A DNA stretch of 13,614 nucleotides from Deltaproteobacteria bacterium RIFCSPHIGHO2_12_FULL_43_9. Its GTDB lineage: Bacteria > Bdellovibrionota > O2-12-FULL-43-9. Location of the stretch: NCBI GenBank assembly GCA_001798265.1, contig MGRR01000122.1, positions 6,944 through 20,557 on the forward strand. The letters run 5' to 3'. A program made the translations under genes and the position numbers. The notes under the pieces are model-generated. The model saw nothing but the letters and a program-made list of their open reading frames with translations. It did not search any database and was not told where the DNA came from. Below are positions 1-6,449 of the stretch, piece by piece (within the stretch, counting starts at the first letter, position 1; each line of letters opens with the position of its first letter).

Positions 1-18
1 GCTTTGTGAGTCGAACCA

Positions 19-1095
19 TCAGCAACTCTCCCTTAACCAATTTGATATCTCTTCTCTGTCGTTTCTTGATGAATAAACCAATTGCCCGGCATCTTGTCGT
101 CTCTTATAACTTTTCATATACACCTTATCGTAGTGTTCATTAAGGATGCGTTTTACAAACACCTTAACGTCTCCACTATGCAATTCCGCAAGAAGCTCCT
201 TACAGCGCTCTCGTCCAAGGTGTTTCTCCAGTTTAAGAACTCTATCCGCTAAAATATCTTGTGGTGTCGATTTAATATACTCTTCATAAATATTCTCAAC
301 CCTCTTTTCCAGGGTTTCATCGATCATCAACCGACTCGCCTTGTCCATGGTTTCAAAGAACGGCTTGGGGATCTGCAAAAATCCGATCCGGCGGCTCTCC
401 CCTTCGAGGATGATTGGACGCACCCTACCGATATTCAAAAGCTCTTCCGCCAGTGAATTTTCAAATTGCTGCTGTGTCGGTTGTGGAGGGGATGATATAT
501 CGCCAAAGACGGAACCTTTATGTGACGCAAGTGCCTCTAAATCGATTACGGGATAGTCATTTGCTTTTAACTCTATCAGTAATTTTGTCTTTCCGGAGCC
601 GGTAAACCCATCGATTACAAGAAGCTCCTCCGGCTTGTAGGATTCAAACTGTTTTAATACCCAACGCCTATAGCTTTTATATCCACCCTCTAGTTGATTG
701 CACCTTAAATCCATAAAATTAAGCATGGATGTGACAAATCTACTTCTAAGTCCACCGCGCCAGCAGTAGATTATTAAAGGGATTGCTTCGCTTTGCTCGC
801 AATGACGTAATAGCTCGCTGTGACGCAATAGCTCGAATTGATTCGAGTCACTCGCAGTGACAATAGCCTTATATATTGAGTAAAGCTTCGGGCCGATAAT
901 CTCAAGACCTCGATCAAGGGCCTTCTCTCTACCGGTCTTCTTGTAGAGTATTCCAATCTCTGCTCGCTCTTCTTCGTTCAGTAGAGGGATATTTAGTGCA
1001 CCTGGAATGTGTCCAGTTTTGTACTCCTCTGATGTCCTGACATCGACTGTAATTCGAGAATGCCCAAGTGACACAAAATCATCTACCGAAATCAT
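19..1095 (-). CDS. selU: tRNA 2-selenouridine synthase (SelU/MnmH/YbbB)
   Basis: SelU replaces sulfur with selenium in the 2-thiouridine at wobble U34 of certain tRNAs, using selenophosphate and passing through a geranylated intermediate; it acts in the cytoplasm. The protein has 358 residues, close to the E. coli enzyme. An N-terminal rhodanese domain (about 1-150) carries DVRTSEEY near 18-25 and the catalytic loop CWRGGLRS with Cys111. A C-terminal P-loop domain carries GFTGSGKT (163-170), DLEALASHKGSVFG (185-198) and EGESRRIG (231-238), all family signatures. Residues 77-106, just before the catalytic loop, are encoded by a copy of the dispersed repeat and include the tandem ELLRHS/ELLRHC; the Gly-to-Cys spacing here is about 18 residues longer than I recall for E. 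coli. The frame stays open and every motif is intact, so the enzyme is probably functional. ATG start; no clear Shine-Dalgarno. Presence of selU implies a selenophosphate synthetase elsewhere in the genome. Confidence 0.95.
   Translation of the reverse strand: MISVDDFVSLGHSRITVDVRTSEEYKTGHIPGALNIPLLNEEERAEIGILYKKTGREKALDRGLEIIGPKLYSIYKAIVTASDSNQFELLRHSELLRHCEQSEAIPLIIYCWRGGLRSRFVTSMLNFMDLRCNQLEGGYKSYRRWVLKQFESYKPEELLVIDGFTGSGKTKLLIELKANDYPVIDLEALASHKGSVFGDISSPPQPTQQQFENSLAEELLNIGRVRPIILEGESRRIGFLQIPKPFFETMDKASRLMIDETLEKRVENIYEEYIKSTPQDILADRVLKLEKHLGRERCKELLAELHSGDVKVFVKRILNEHYDKVYMKSYKRRQDAGQLVYSSRNDREEISNWLRESC
780..866. repeat. Dispersed repeat copy inside the selU coding sequence
   Basis: Positions 781-806 match the reverse complement of the element found at 13543-13570 over 26 bases with one mismatch (TTT for TTC at 792-794). 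The next 60 bases contain degenerate copies of CTCGCAATGACG (796, 814, 832 and about 851) spaced about 18-19 bp, including CTCGCTGTGACG and CTCGCAGTGAC. On the selU strand these read as HCEQSEAI and two ELLRH hexapeptides. The step size close to a multiple of three and the absence of stops keep selU open. Confidence 0.85.
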
Positions 1096-1136
1096 TTGGG
1101 CAAAATATCAGCAATCAAAGGATGAGTCTAGCGCCC

Positions 1137-1397
1137 CTATTTATAGTAGGCTGTTATGCACATCACATACGGGTTCGCGACGCCGGAATGTTTCAGCATC
1201 AGTGATGGTGCCGAGATCGATCCCGTGTATGGCGAAAGCTCCTGGATTATTAGATTAATCTTATTTTGTAGTTCCGGAACCGTTGCTCCATCAACACATC
1301 TAATCTCCTGCGCGACATTGTTCTGGCTATTCGCGATAGCGTGAAAAGAGAAGATAGTAAGAATCATTGCGAAGGATAAAAATATCACATACTTCAT
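1137..1397 (-). CDS. Small secreted protein, two cysteines in the mature part
   Basis: I do not recognise a family. The start chosen is the ATG at 1397, because an AGGAGGT Shine-Dalgarno lies 4 bases upstream; an in-frame ATG at 1418 would put that ribosome site inside the gene. The product has 86 residues. A basic residue and a hydrophobic stretch (MKYVIFLSFAMILTIFSF) followed by HAIANSQ make a Sec signal peptide likely cleaved near ANS. The mature part of about 60 residues has two cysteines (RCVDG and VMCIT) that could form one disulfide, and a Pro/Ser-rich middle. It lies 24 bp downstream of another small secreted gene and 41 bp upstream of selU on the same strand, so these may be co-transcribed. 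A periplasmic or extracellular location is inferred from the signal peptide only. Confidence 0.7.
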   Translation of the reverse strand: MKYVIFLSFAMILTIFSFHAIANSQNNVAQEIRCVDGATVPELQNKINLIIQELSPYTGSISAPSLMLKHSGVANPYVMCITAYYK

Positions 1398-1421
1398 GGA
1401 AACCTCCTGAAACAACACGGT

Positions 1422-1766
1422 TTATTGAAATCTCATGCAGACGGACAAGAAATCATCATCATCGATATTTATACATGGTCCACTATTGATTTGGACCCCC
1501 CACACATTTACATCTACGAATTTGTCGGTTTTTCTGCATTTCTCCTCGTTTTCATAGGGATTAGATCCAAACTGAAGAGAGGCCAATAGATTGTATCCGC
1601 AGGTGTCGCTTTTAAAAAACGATACCTCTCTATACGCGGGTGAGCCCCCATTTCCGCACTGATAATATTTCCCATCCACTGTTACGGAGACGGAATGTTC
1701 ATAGTCCGCAAAGGTTGGTGTTGAAATCAAGAGAAGAAAAGAGAAGAAAAGGAAAGCAAAACGCAT
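1422..1766 (-). CDS. Small secreted cysteine-containing protein
   Basis: This gene is not recognised. The start is placed at the ATG at 1766, which has AGGAGGT 4 bases upstream; the more upstream in-frame ATG at 1811 lacks a ribosome site. The 114-residue product begins with a strong signal peptide (MRFAFLFFSFLLLISTPTFA, cleavage expected after TFA). The mature protein of about 94 residues has five cysteines (YQCGN, DTCGY, EKCRK, GPCIN, SVCMR), a Gly/Tyr-rich N-terminal half that looks beta-rich, and an acidic IDDDD stretch near the C-terminus. An odd cysteine count may leave one free thiol or allow an intermolecular disulfide. It is the first gene of a possible three-gene minus-strand run ending in selU and is divergent from the secreted protein at 1927. 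Confidence 0.72.
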   Translation of the reverse strand: MRFAFLFFSFLLLISTPTFADYEHSVSVTVDGKYYQCGNGGSPAYREVSFFKSDTCGYNLLASLQFGSNPYENEEKCRKTDKFVDVNVWGVQINSGPCINIDDDDFLSVCMRFQ

Positions 1767-1872
1767 AAGTACCTCCTGTTTACTCACAACACAATCTATT
1801 TCCAGTAGCATTGTGTCGTACGGTAATCAATATGTAAAAAATACCTTTGGTGTATTTGTGTAGGGTAAATTA

Positions 1873-1886
1873 TTAACAATTGTTAA
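1873..1886. promoter_or_regulatory. 14-bp perfect palindrome in a divergent intergenic region
   Basis: TTAACAATTGTTAA is a perfect inverted repeat in the 160-bp gap between the divergent secreted-protein genes starting at 1766 (minus) and 1927 (plus). Its position suits an operator for a dimeric regulator acting on both genes. The gap is AT-rich, so chance is possible, and I found no convincing sigma-70 promoter pair next to it. A related but imperfect site, TTAAC-C-GTTAA, lies at 9937-9947 upstream of another secreted-protein gene. Confidence 0.35.
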
Positions 1887-1926
1887 GCTCAATGCTGAAT
1901 TTACTGGATCTTCCCGATGAGACTAT

Positions 1927-2481
1927 ATGTTCAATAGAATAAGCATATTGTGGTTTTTGTTACTATTAATACTGACGTTATTCCCAACTAATTCACTGGC
2001 ACAAGACAATCCAATCTGTGAAGGTGATTGGAGGCTTTTTCTGCCCCACCTGGATGTAGGACCACCCCAACAATCGGAGAAGGTTTATTGGAAGAGGGGG
2101 GATTTTGTTGAATACAGCACGATTGAGTTTCATAGGGATAAGGTTGATTTTATAAAAAAGAGGTATTTATCCATTGGAGAATATTCTCCAATAGGGAAGG
2201 CATGCGAGAAATATGGCCCACCTTTCTATGTCATAGGGTATGATCTGCCGGAATATGTGATGGCAGAGATAAAAAAATATAAATGTAAGAGTAGCAAATG
2301 TACGAGAAATATTTCAGCAAATGCCGTAACAGATATAAGGGATGTTTTGGTCTATGACTCCGATAGCGAGGGTTTTGTCGTGGATTGCCGGTATGGATTC
2401 CTGATAGATATTTATTGCACGCCAAAAACCGCCAGCTATATCTATGAGTCTCATTTCGTCAGCCCTTTAATCAATTTTTAA
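1927..2481 (+). CDS. Secreted six-cysteine protein of unknown function
   Basis: I do not recognise a family for this 184-residue product. Residues 1-25 (basic Arg4, hydrophobic core WFLLLLILTLF, then SLA before QD) form a clear Sec signal peptide. The mature part has six cysteines (ICEGD, KACEKY, YKCKSSKC, DCRYG, IYCTP), consistent with up to three disulfides and a periplasmic or extracellular location. Composition is rich in Tyr, Lys and Asp, with no membrane segment after the signal peptide. The ATG at 1927 has only a weak ribosome site (GATGAG about 5-6 bases upstream). The last 15 bases overlap the 3' end of lepA on the other strand, so there is no room for a conventional terminator between them. 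It is divergent from the small secreted proteins at 1422 and 1137 and may belong to the same envelope group. Confidence 0.72.
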   Translation: MFNRISILWFLLLLILTLFPTNSLAQDNPICEGDWRLFLPHLDVGPPQQSEKVYWKRGDFVEYSTIEFHRDKVDFIKKRYLSIGEYSPIGKACEKYGPPFYVIGYDLPEYVMAEIKKYKCKSSKCTRNISANAVTDIRDVLVYDSDSEGFVVDCRYGFLIDIYCTPKTASYIYESHFVSPLINF

Positions 2482-4263
2482 TACCGCAAGAAATGCCTCC
2501 TGGGGGATTTCAACCGCTCCTACCTGTTTCATGCGCTTTTTCCCCTCTTTCTGCTTTTCGAGAAGTTTTCTCTTCCGTGTGATGTCGCCGCCATAGCATT
2601 TAGCCGTTACATTTTTTCTAAGCGCGCTGATGGATTCTCTGGCGATAACCTTTGAACCGATAGCAGCCTGGACCGCGATTTCAAAAAGTTGACGCGGTAT
2701 CAGTCCTCTTAGTTTTTTCACAAGCTCTCTTCCACGGTAATAGGCCTTTTCCTTGTGTATAATGCATGAGAGCGCGTCCACGGGATCGCCATTCAAAAGG
2801 ATATCGAGCTTTACAAGATCCGATGTCTCATATCCCGTGATTTCATAATCGAGCGACGCATATCCCTTAGTGCTCGATTTAAGCTTGTCATAAAAGTCAA
2901 AAATCATCTCAGACAGCGGTAGGCGGTAAATAATAAGTACGCGTGATTCTGTCAGGTAATCAATCCTTTCCTGCACCCCTCTCCTCTCTTCGCAAAGTTT
3001 GATGATGTTTCCTATGTATTCTACAGGGGTGGGTATTGTTGCTTTGATTATCGGTTCTGCAATCCTTTCAATTTTACTGGCATCGGGAAGGAGTGAGGGA
3101 TTCTCAATAAAATGTTCTTCTCCATCCGTTGTATACACCTTATAGATAACGCTTGGGGCAGTTACTATGAGACTAAGATTGTATTCCCTCTCCAGCCTCT
3201 CCTGCACAATCTCCATGTGGAGCAGACCAAGGAATCCGCACCTAAACCCAAAGCCTAGGGCCGCGGAAGTCTCAGGCTCATACGTGAAGGATGAGTCGTT
3301 TAGGGCGAGTTTCTCAAGTGATTCTTTAAGTTCCGCGTACTGGTGACTCTCAACCGGAAAGACCCCGCTGAACACCATCGGTTTAATATTTTTAAACCCT
3401 TCAAGTGGGAAGGTGGCTGGGTTCTCTCCCCCTGTAACCGTGTCACCAATCTTTGTGTCCCTGACATCTTTTATGTTTGCGGCAAAAAAGCCCACCTCTC
3501 CACAATTTAGTTCATTTATCTCCTCCGCGTGTGGTGTGAAGACACCTAGTTTTGTAATGGTCACAACCTTTTCTTTGTGCATTAGTTTAATCGGCATGCC
3601 AACCTTAAGTTTTCCATTGAAAACCCTTACTAACGTTATTACCCCCTGATAGGAATCGAACCAGGAATCGAAGATTAGAGCCTGCAGAGGGGCATTCTCG
3701 TCCCCTTTTGGAGGAGGGAGCTTTGTAATAACCTGCTCAAGCAGCTCCTTAACGCCGGTGCCGAGTTTTCCAGAGCCACTAATCGCGTCTGAACAGTCCA
3801 AACCGATTATCTCTTCTATCTCTTTTTTGGTTTTTTCCGGGTCCGCTGCAGGAAGGTCTATTTTATTTATAAATGGGACGATATCCAGATTCTGGTCCAA
3901 AGCCATGTGAACATTAGCTAATGTTTGTGCCTCCACGCCCTGTGAGGCATCAACCACAAGGATTGCTCCATCACACGATTTCAGGCTTCTTGACACCTCA
4001 TAGGTGAAATCTACGTGACCGGGCGTGTCAATTAGATTGAGCTGGTAGATTTTTCCGTCATTTGCCTTGTAGGAGAGGCGAACAGCCTGGGCCTTGATGG
4101 TTATCCCACGCTCTCTCTCGATATCCATCTTATCAAGAAATTGCTCTACTGCTTCTCGTTTGGAAAGGGCTCCGGTGATCTCCAGTATGCGGTCCGCAAG
4201 GGTAGACTTTCCGTGGTCTATATGGGCAATGATGCAGAAATTTCGGATATCTTGCTGGGGCAT
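2467..4263 (-). CDS. lepA: Elongation factor 4 (LepA), ribosome-associated GTPase
   Basis: LepA is a translational GTPase that binds the ribosome and has been linked to back-translocation, initiation and 30S assembly; it is cytoplasmic and partly membrane-associated. The protein is full length at 598 residues. The G domain shows G1 AHIDHGKST (13-21), G2 RGIT (52-55), G3 DTPGH (79-83) and G4 NKID (133-136), with a G5-like GSGK further on. EF-G-like domains follow (GFRCGFLGLLHMEI is a LepA/EF-G hallmark), then the LepA-specific C-terminal domain with the Arg/Lys-rich segment KRKLLEKQKEGKKRMK and the terminal region GAVEIPQEAFLAVL. The ATG at 4263 lacks a clear Shine-Dalgarno and lies 21 bp after the RHH gene stop, suggesting co-transcription and perhaps translational coupling. 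The usual partner lepB (signal peptidase) is not downstream; a convergent secreted-protein gene is instead. Confidence 0.98.
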   Translation of the reverse strand: MPQQDIRNFCIIAHIDHGKSTLADRILEITGALSKREAVEQFLDKMDIERERGITIKAQAVRLSYKANDGKIYQLNLIDTPGHVDFTYEVSRSLKSCDGAILVVDASQGVEAQTLANVHMALDQNLDIVPFINKIDLPAADPEKTKKEIEEIIGLDCSDAISGSGKLGTGVKELLEQVITKLPPPKGDENAPLQALIFDSWFDSYQGVITLVRVFNGKLKVGMPIKLMHKEKVVTITKLGVFTPHAEEINELNCGEVGFFAANIKDVRDTKIGDTVTGGENPATFPLEGFKNIKPMVFSGVFPVESHQYAELKESLEKLALNDSSFTYEPETSAALGFGFRCGFLGLLHMEIVQERLEREYNLSLIVTAPSVIYKVYTTDGEEHFIENPSLLPDASKIERIAEPIIKATIPTPVEYIGNIIKLCEERRGVQERIDYLTESRVLIIYRLPLSEMIFDFYDKLKSSTKGYASLDYEITGYETSDLVKLDILLNGDPVDALSCIIHKEKAYYRGRELVKKLRGLIPRQLFEIAVQAAIGSKVIARESISALRKNVTAKCYGGDITRKRKLLEKQKEGKKRMKQVGAVEIPQEAFLAVLKID

Positions 4264-4284
4264 TTTTGACTGCTAACCAGCCCA

Positions 4285-4500
4285 CTACAACTCTTCCGCT
4301 CGAAATCGCGCTTGGGTCGGAGTATCCTCTTCAAATGTCATCTGTCCCGGGAGGCTGTCCCTGTGACGATGAAGAACCAAGTCGATTCCCTCGCGAATAT
4401 ACTCAGCAACTGGAACCTTTGTCTTTTGGTTTAAAAGCTTCAATTTTTGATTCTGCTCTTCCGTGATATAAACAGTTGTAGAAATCTTTTTGCGGCTCAT
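4285..4500 (-). CDS. Ribbon-helix-helix (CopG/Arc-like) DNA-binding protein
   Basis: This 71-residue protein has the RHH layout: a short beta-strand, ISTTVYIT (residues 6-13), then helix 1 (EEQNQKLKLLNQKT), a turn (KVPV) and helix 2 (AEYIREGIDLVLHRH). In this fold two chains pair their strands to form a sheet that reads the DNA major groove. The C-terminal 20 residues (MTFEEDTPTQARFRAEEL region) are acidic and probably disordered. RHH proteins are often antitoxins, but no toxin gene adjoins it; the next gene, 21 bp downstream on the same strand, is lepA. The start ATG at 4500 is preceded by a G-run (GGGGGAC) about 10 bases upstream, a poor ribosome site. A candidate promoter with direct repeats across its spacer and -10 lies just upstream, the expected arrangement for autorepression. 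Confidence 0.82.
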   Translation of the reverse strand: MSRKKISTTVYITEEQNQKLKLLNQKTKVPVAEYIREGIDLVLHRHRDSLPGQMTFEEDTPTQARFRAEEL

Positions 4501-4554
4501 CGTAGTTGTCCCCCAGACCCAAAATTTACCCGCAACACATGAATCTTATATATT

Positions 4555-4583
4555 ACGATATTCAGCGATATATGCATTGTCAA
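4555..4583 (-). promoter_or_regulatory. Candidate sigma-70 promoter for the RHH-lepA transcript
   Basis: Read on the minus strand: TTGACA (complement of 4578-4583), a 17-bp spacer, then TATCGT (complement of 4555-4560). The -35 box is a perfect consensus and the -10 box matches at four of six positions. Transcription would begin near 4547, giving a leader of roughly 45-50 nt before the RHH start codon. The -35 box overlaps the candidate lipA -35 box on the opposite strand. Confidence 0.45.
4556..4571. promoter_or_regulatory. Putative RHH operator: two CGATAT repeats 10 bp apart
   Basis: CGATAT occurs at 4556-4561 and again at 4566-4571, exactly one helical turn apart, over the spacer and -10 element of the candidate RHH promoter. 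RHH repressors (Arc, MetJ, CopG family) commonly bind short repeated half-sites and autoregulate, so this is a plausible operator. It is only six bases repeated in AT-rich DNA, so the call is tentative. Confidence 0.35.
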
Positions 4584-4605
4584 CCGATCTTCGTAAATGT
4601 ATATC
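4577..4605 (+). promoter_or_regulatory. Candidate sigma-70 promoter for lipA, possibly leaderless
   Basis: TTGTCA (4577-4582), a 17-bp spacer, then TATATC (4600-4605). The -35 matches at five of six positions and the -10 at five of six. The expected start of transcription, 6-10 bases past the -10, is 4611-4615, immediately before or at the lipA ATG at 4616. No Shine-Dalgarno precedes that ATG, which agrees with a leaderless or near-leaderless mRNA. Confidence 0.45.
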
Positions 4606-4615
4606 ATATTTTCTT

Positions 4616-5542
4616 ATGCAAGCGGACCAAAATCTGACTAGAAGATTACCTGACTGGTTGAAGAAGCGAAAAAACCTGACACCACAAGTGCACAGATTAA
4701 AAGCAATATTGCGAAAACATAATCTGCATACCGTCTGCGAGGAGGCGCGCTGTCCAAACCTCTCTGAATGCTTCGGTCAGCCAACAGCAACCTTTATGCT
4801 GATGGGTGACCTCTGTACAAGGGCATGTGCCTTCTGCTCTGTAAGTAGCGGCAGGCCAAAAAAGCTAAACCCTCAGGAACCTGAATCGATTGCAAAGGTT
4901 GTAAAGGAGATGGGGCTCGCTCACGTTGTGCTCACCTCTGTAAACAGGGATGATCTGCAGGATGGCGGTGCGGCCCACTTTGCTAAAACGATTCAAATGA
5001 TAGCCAAGAGTGTAGACTCAATTGTTATTGAGGTTCTGACCCCGGATTTTATGGGTAGACTTGAGTCTGTTGATACGGTCTGTGACGCAAAGCCCGCAAT
5101 TTTTAATCACAACACAGAGACCGTTCCAAGGCTTTATAGAACCATCCGGCCCAAAGCGCTCTACGAAAGATCCCTTAATATTCTAAAGAGGGCAAAAAAT
5201 CACCCAAACCGACCGCTGGTCAAATCTGGGTTGATGCTTGGCCTTGGAGAAAAAGAGGAGGAGCTGATTAATGTGATGAGAGACTTAAGAGAAGCAGGGA
5301 CAGATATTCTCACCCTTGGCCAGTATTTACAGCCTACAAATGAGCAGATTTCCGTAGTTGAATACATAAAACAGGAAACCTTTGACCGCTATGCAGCAAT
5401 TGGCAAACAGCTAGGTTTTAAACAGGTTTTCTCCGGTCCCTATGTGAGATCTTCCTATCAGGCAGAGTTAAAGGGGCGGGAGATACTATTTCCATCTACC
5501 TACCATGAAATTCACTTTGAAGAGGCTTTCTTTAAGGGGTAA
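4616..5542 (+). CDS. lipA: Lipoyl synthase (radical SAM)
   Basis: LipA inserts two sulfur atoms into protein-bound octanoyl groups, making the lipoyl cofactor of 2-oxoacid dehydrogenases and the glycine cleavage H protein. The 308-residue form starting at MQADQ has the expected family length. It shows the auxiliary cluster motif CX4CX5C (Cys41, 46, 52), the radical SAM motif CX3CX2C (Cys67, 71, 74 in LCTRACAFC) and the C-terminal RSSY (278-281) whose serine ligates the auxiliary cluster. Other signatures include VLTSVNRDDLQDGGA and EVLTPDF. The frame stays open upstream to an ATG at 4490, but those 42 extra residues look unlike LipA and overlap the divergent RHH gene, so I prefer 4616. No ribosome site precedes it. 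Octanoyltransferase lipB, often adjacent, is absent here. Confidence 0.96.
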   Translation: MQADQNLTRRLPDWLKKRKNLTPQVHRLKAILRKHNLHTVCEEARCPNLSECFGQPTATFMLMGDLCTRACAFCSVSSGRPKKLNPQEPESIAKVVKEMGLAHVVLTSVNRDDLQDGGAAHFAKTIQMIAKSVDSIVIEVLTPDFMGRLESVDTVCDAKPAIFNHNTETVPRLYRTIRPKALYERSLNILKRAKNHPNRPLVKSGLMLGLGEKEEELINVMRDLREAGTDILTLGQYLQPTNEQISVVEYIKQETFDRYAAIGKQLGFKQVFSGPYVRSSYQAELKGREILFPSTYHEIHFEEAFFKG

Positions 5543-5550
5543 ACAAAGTG

Positions 5551-5579
5551 TTTCGGTCATTTTTAAGCAAATACCGAAA
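5551..5579 (+). other. Inverted repeat just after lipA
   Basis: TTTCGGT (5551-5557) and ACCGAAA (5573-5579) can pair across a 15-base loop, 8 bases past the lipA stop. There is no following T-run, so this is not a typical intrinsic terminator; it could protect the mRNA 3' end or mean nothing. The rest of the 167-bp gap to the next gene is AT-rich, with no gene that I can support. Confidence 0.3.
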
Positions 5580-5709
5580 AATTGAATTATTTGCCAGCCT
5601 TTCCAAGCAGGGGACGGCTCAAATCCTAGAAAAAATGTGCATATTGCATGATAATAAGTATGTTAAACTAAGAATTAACTAAAAATCTTTTACTCTGAGA
5701 GGGGTATTT

Positions 5710-6327
5710 TTGAAATACATTTTACTTCATCTTGTCATTCTTCCTTGTCTTATTTATTCTTCCTATAGTTTTTCTGAAGGGCAAGAATTTCAAACTAAAG
5801 CAACTCAAAAAACAATAGCTGAGGTCCAAAAACTCTTTGAGGATGGTAATAAGAAATACGGTATTAAAAATCTTTTAAAGAAAAAAGGAATAAGCAAGAA
5901 GGTTCGAGGTGTTCAGTATTATAGATATTCCATCTCTGAAGGCTGGCCGTCTTTCCCAATAGATGAACTCCGGAAAAAAGGAGCTCTTCCCTATTATGTA
6001 GAAGGCGATTTTGATTGTGATGGCAAGCTTGATAAAGCCTTAATCGTTGAGAGTTCTAGACAATCCAATAGCGAAATATTAATTTTTGTTTCGAATAAGA
6101 ATAAAACAATTATAGAAAAAGAAGCCCCAGACTTCATACTGCTTAAGAAAAAGGGAAAGTATAAGACGGCCAAAGGTAAGGGGTATGGTTCTTTAGATGA
6201 TCCTGGTCCAACTGAATTTACGTCGAATTGTGATTTTATCGAAGGAGTTTGGTCTGAAAAATCAAGTTTTGCGTTAGTTTACGATATTAAAAACGAGACT
6301 ATCATTAAGTACTGGATAAGCGATTAA
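5710..6327 (+). CDS. Secreted protein with an FG-GAP/VCBS-like DxDxDG loop
   Basis: The 205-residue product starts with TTG at 5710, preceded by GAGAGGGG about 5 bases upstream; no ATG gives the same complete signal peptide. Residues 1-22 (MKYILLHLVILPCLIYSSYS) form a Sec signal peptide; Cys13 does not sit in a good lipobox. A Lys-rich region follows (LLKKKGISKKVRG). Residues 99-108 (GDFDCDGKLD) fit the calcium-binding loop DxDxDGxxD seen in FG-GAP/VCBS beta-propeller repeats, with D100, D102, D104 and D108 as likely ligands and beta-strand sequence after it (ALIVES, EILIFVS). Only one such loop is visible, so this is not a full propeller. Codon use is more AT- and Lys-rich than in lipA. It ends convergently with the large ATPase gene. 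No precise role can be assigned. Confidence 0.75.
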   Translation: MKYILLHLVILPCLIYSSYSFSEGQEFQTKATQKTIAEVQKLFEDGNKKYGIKNLLKKKGISKKVRGVQYYRYSISEGWPSFPIDELRKKGALPYYVEGDFDCDGKLDKALIVESSRQSNSEILIFVSNKNKTIIEKEAPDFILLKKKGKYKTAKGKGYGSLDDPGPTEFTSNCDFIEGVWSEKSSFALVYDIKNETIIKYWISD

Positions 6328-6390
6328 AAAAACTTATCGATACAAATGTTCTTAAATTATAGGGATACAGTTTCTGAAATCGAGGAGGGC

Positions 6391-6410
6391 TCATTCCACC
6401 CTCGGAATGA
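6391..6410. repeat. Short hairpin related to the dispersed repeat
   Basis: TCATTCC (6391-6397) and GGAATGA (6404-6410) form a perfect 7-bp inverted repeat with a 6-base loop. On the minus strand it begins GTCATTCCGAGG, identical to the start of the repeat unit at 10820. It sits in the 122-bp gap between two convergent genes, where it could act as a bidirectional mRNA end. No T-run follows on either side. It looks like a short relic of the repeat family. Confidence 0.5.
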
Positions 6411-6449
6411 CGACTGCGCGCAGAATTTGTGAAATGGTCTGCTAGAGAC

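Noticed and set aside
4285..4500. Antitoxin of a toxin-antitoxin pair
   Set aside because: The RHH fold fits an antitoxin, but the neighbours are lepA and lipA; no ParE, RelE, HicA or PIN-type toxin gene is adjacent.
4490..4615. N-terminal extension of lipA from the ATG at 4490
   Set aside because: It overlaps the divergent RHH start, has no LipA-like sequence, and would contain both candidate promoters within coding sequence.
5551..5579. Intrinsic terminator after lipA
   Set aside because: The 7-bp stem has a 15-base loop and no T-run follows, so it was kept only as an inverted repeat.
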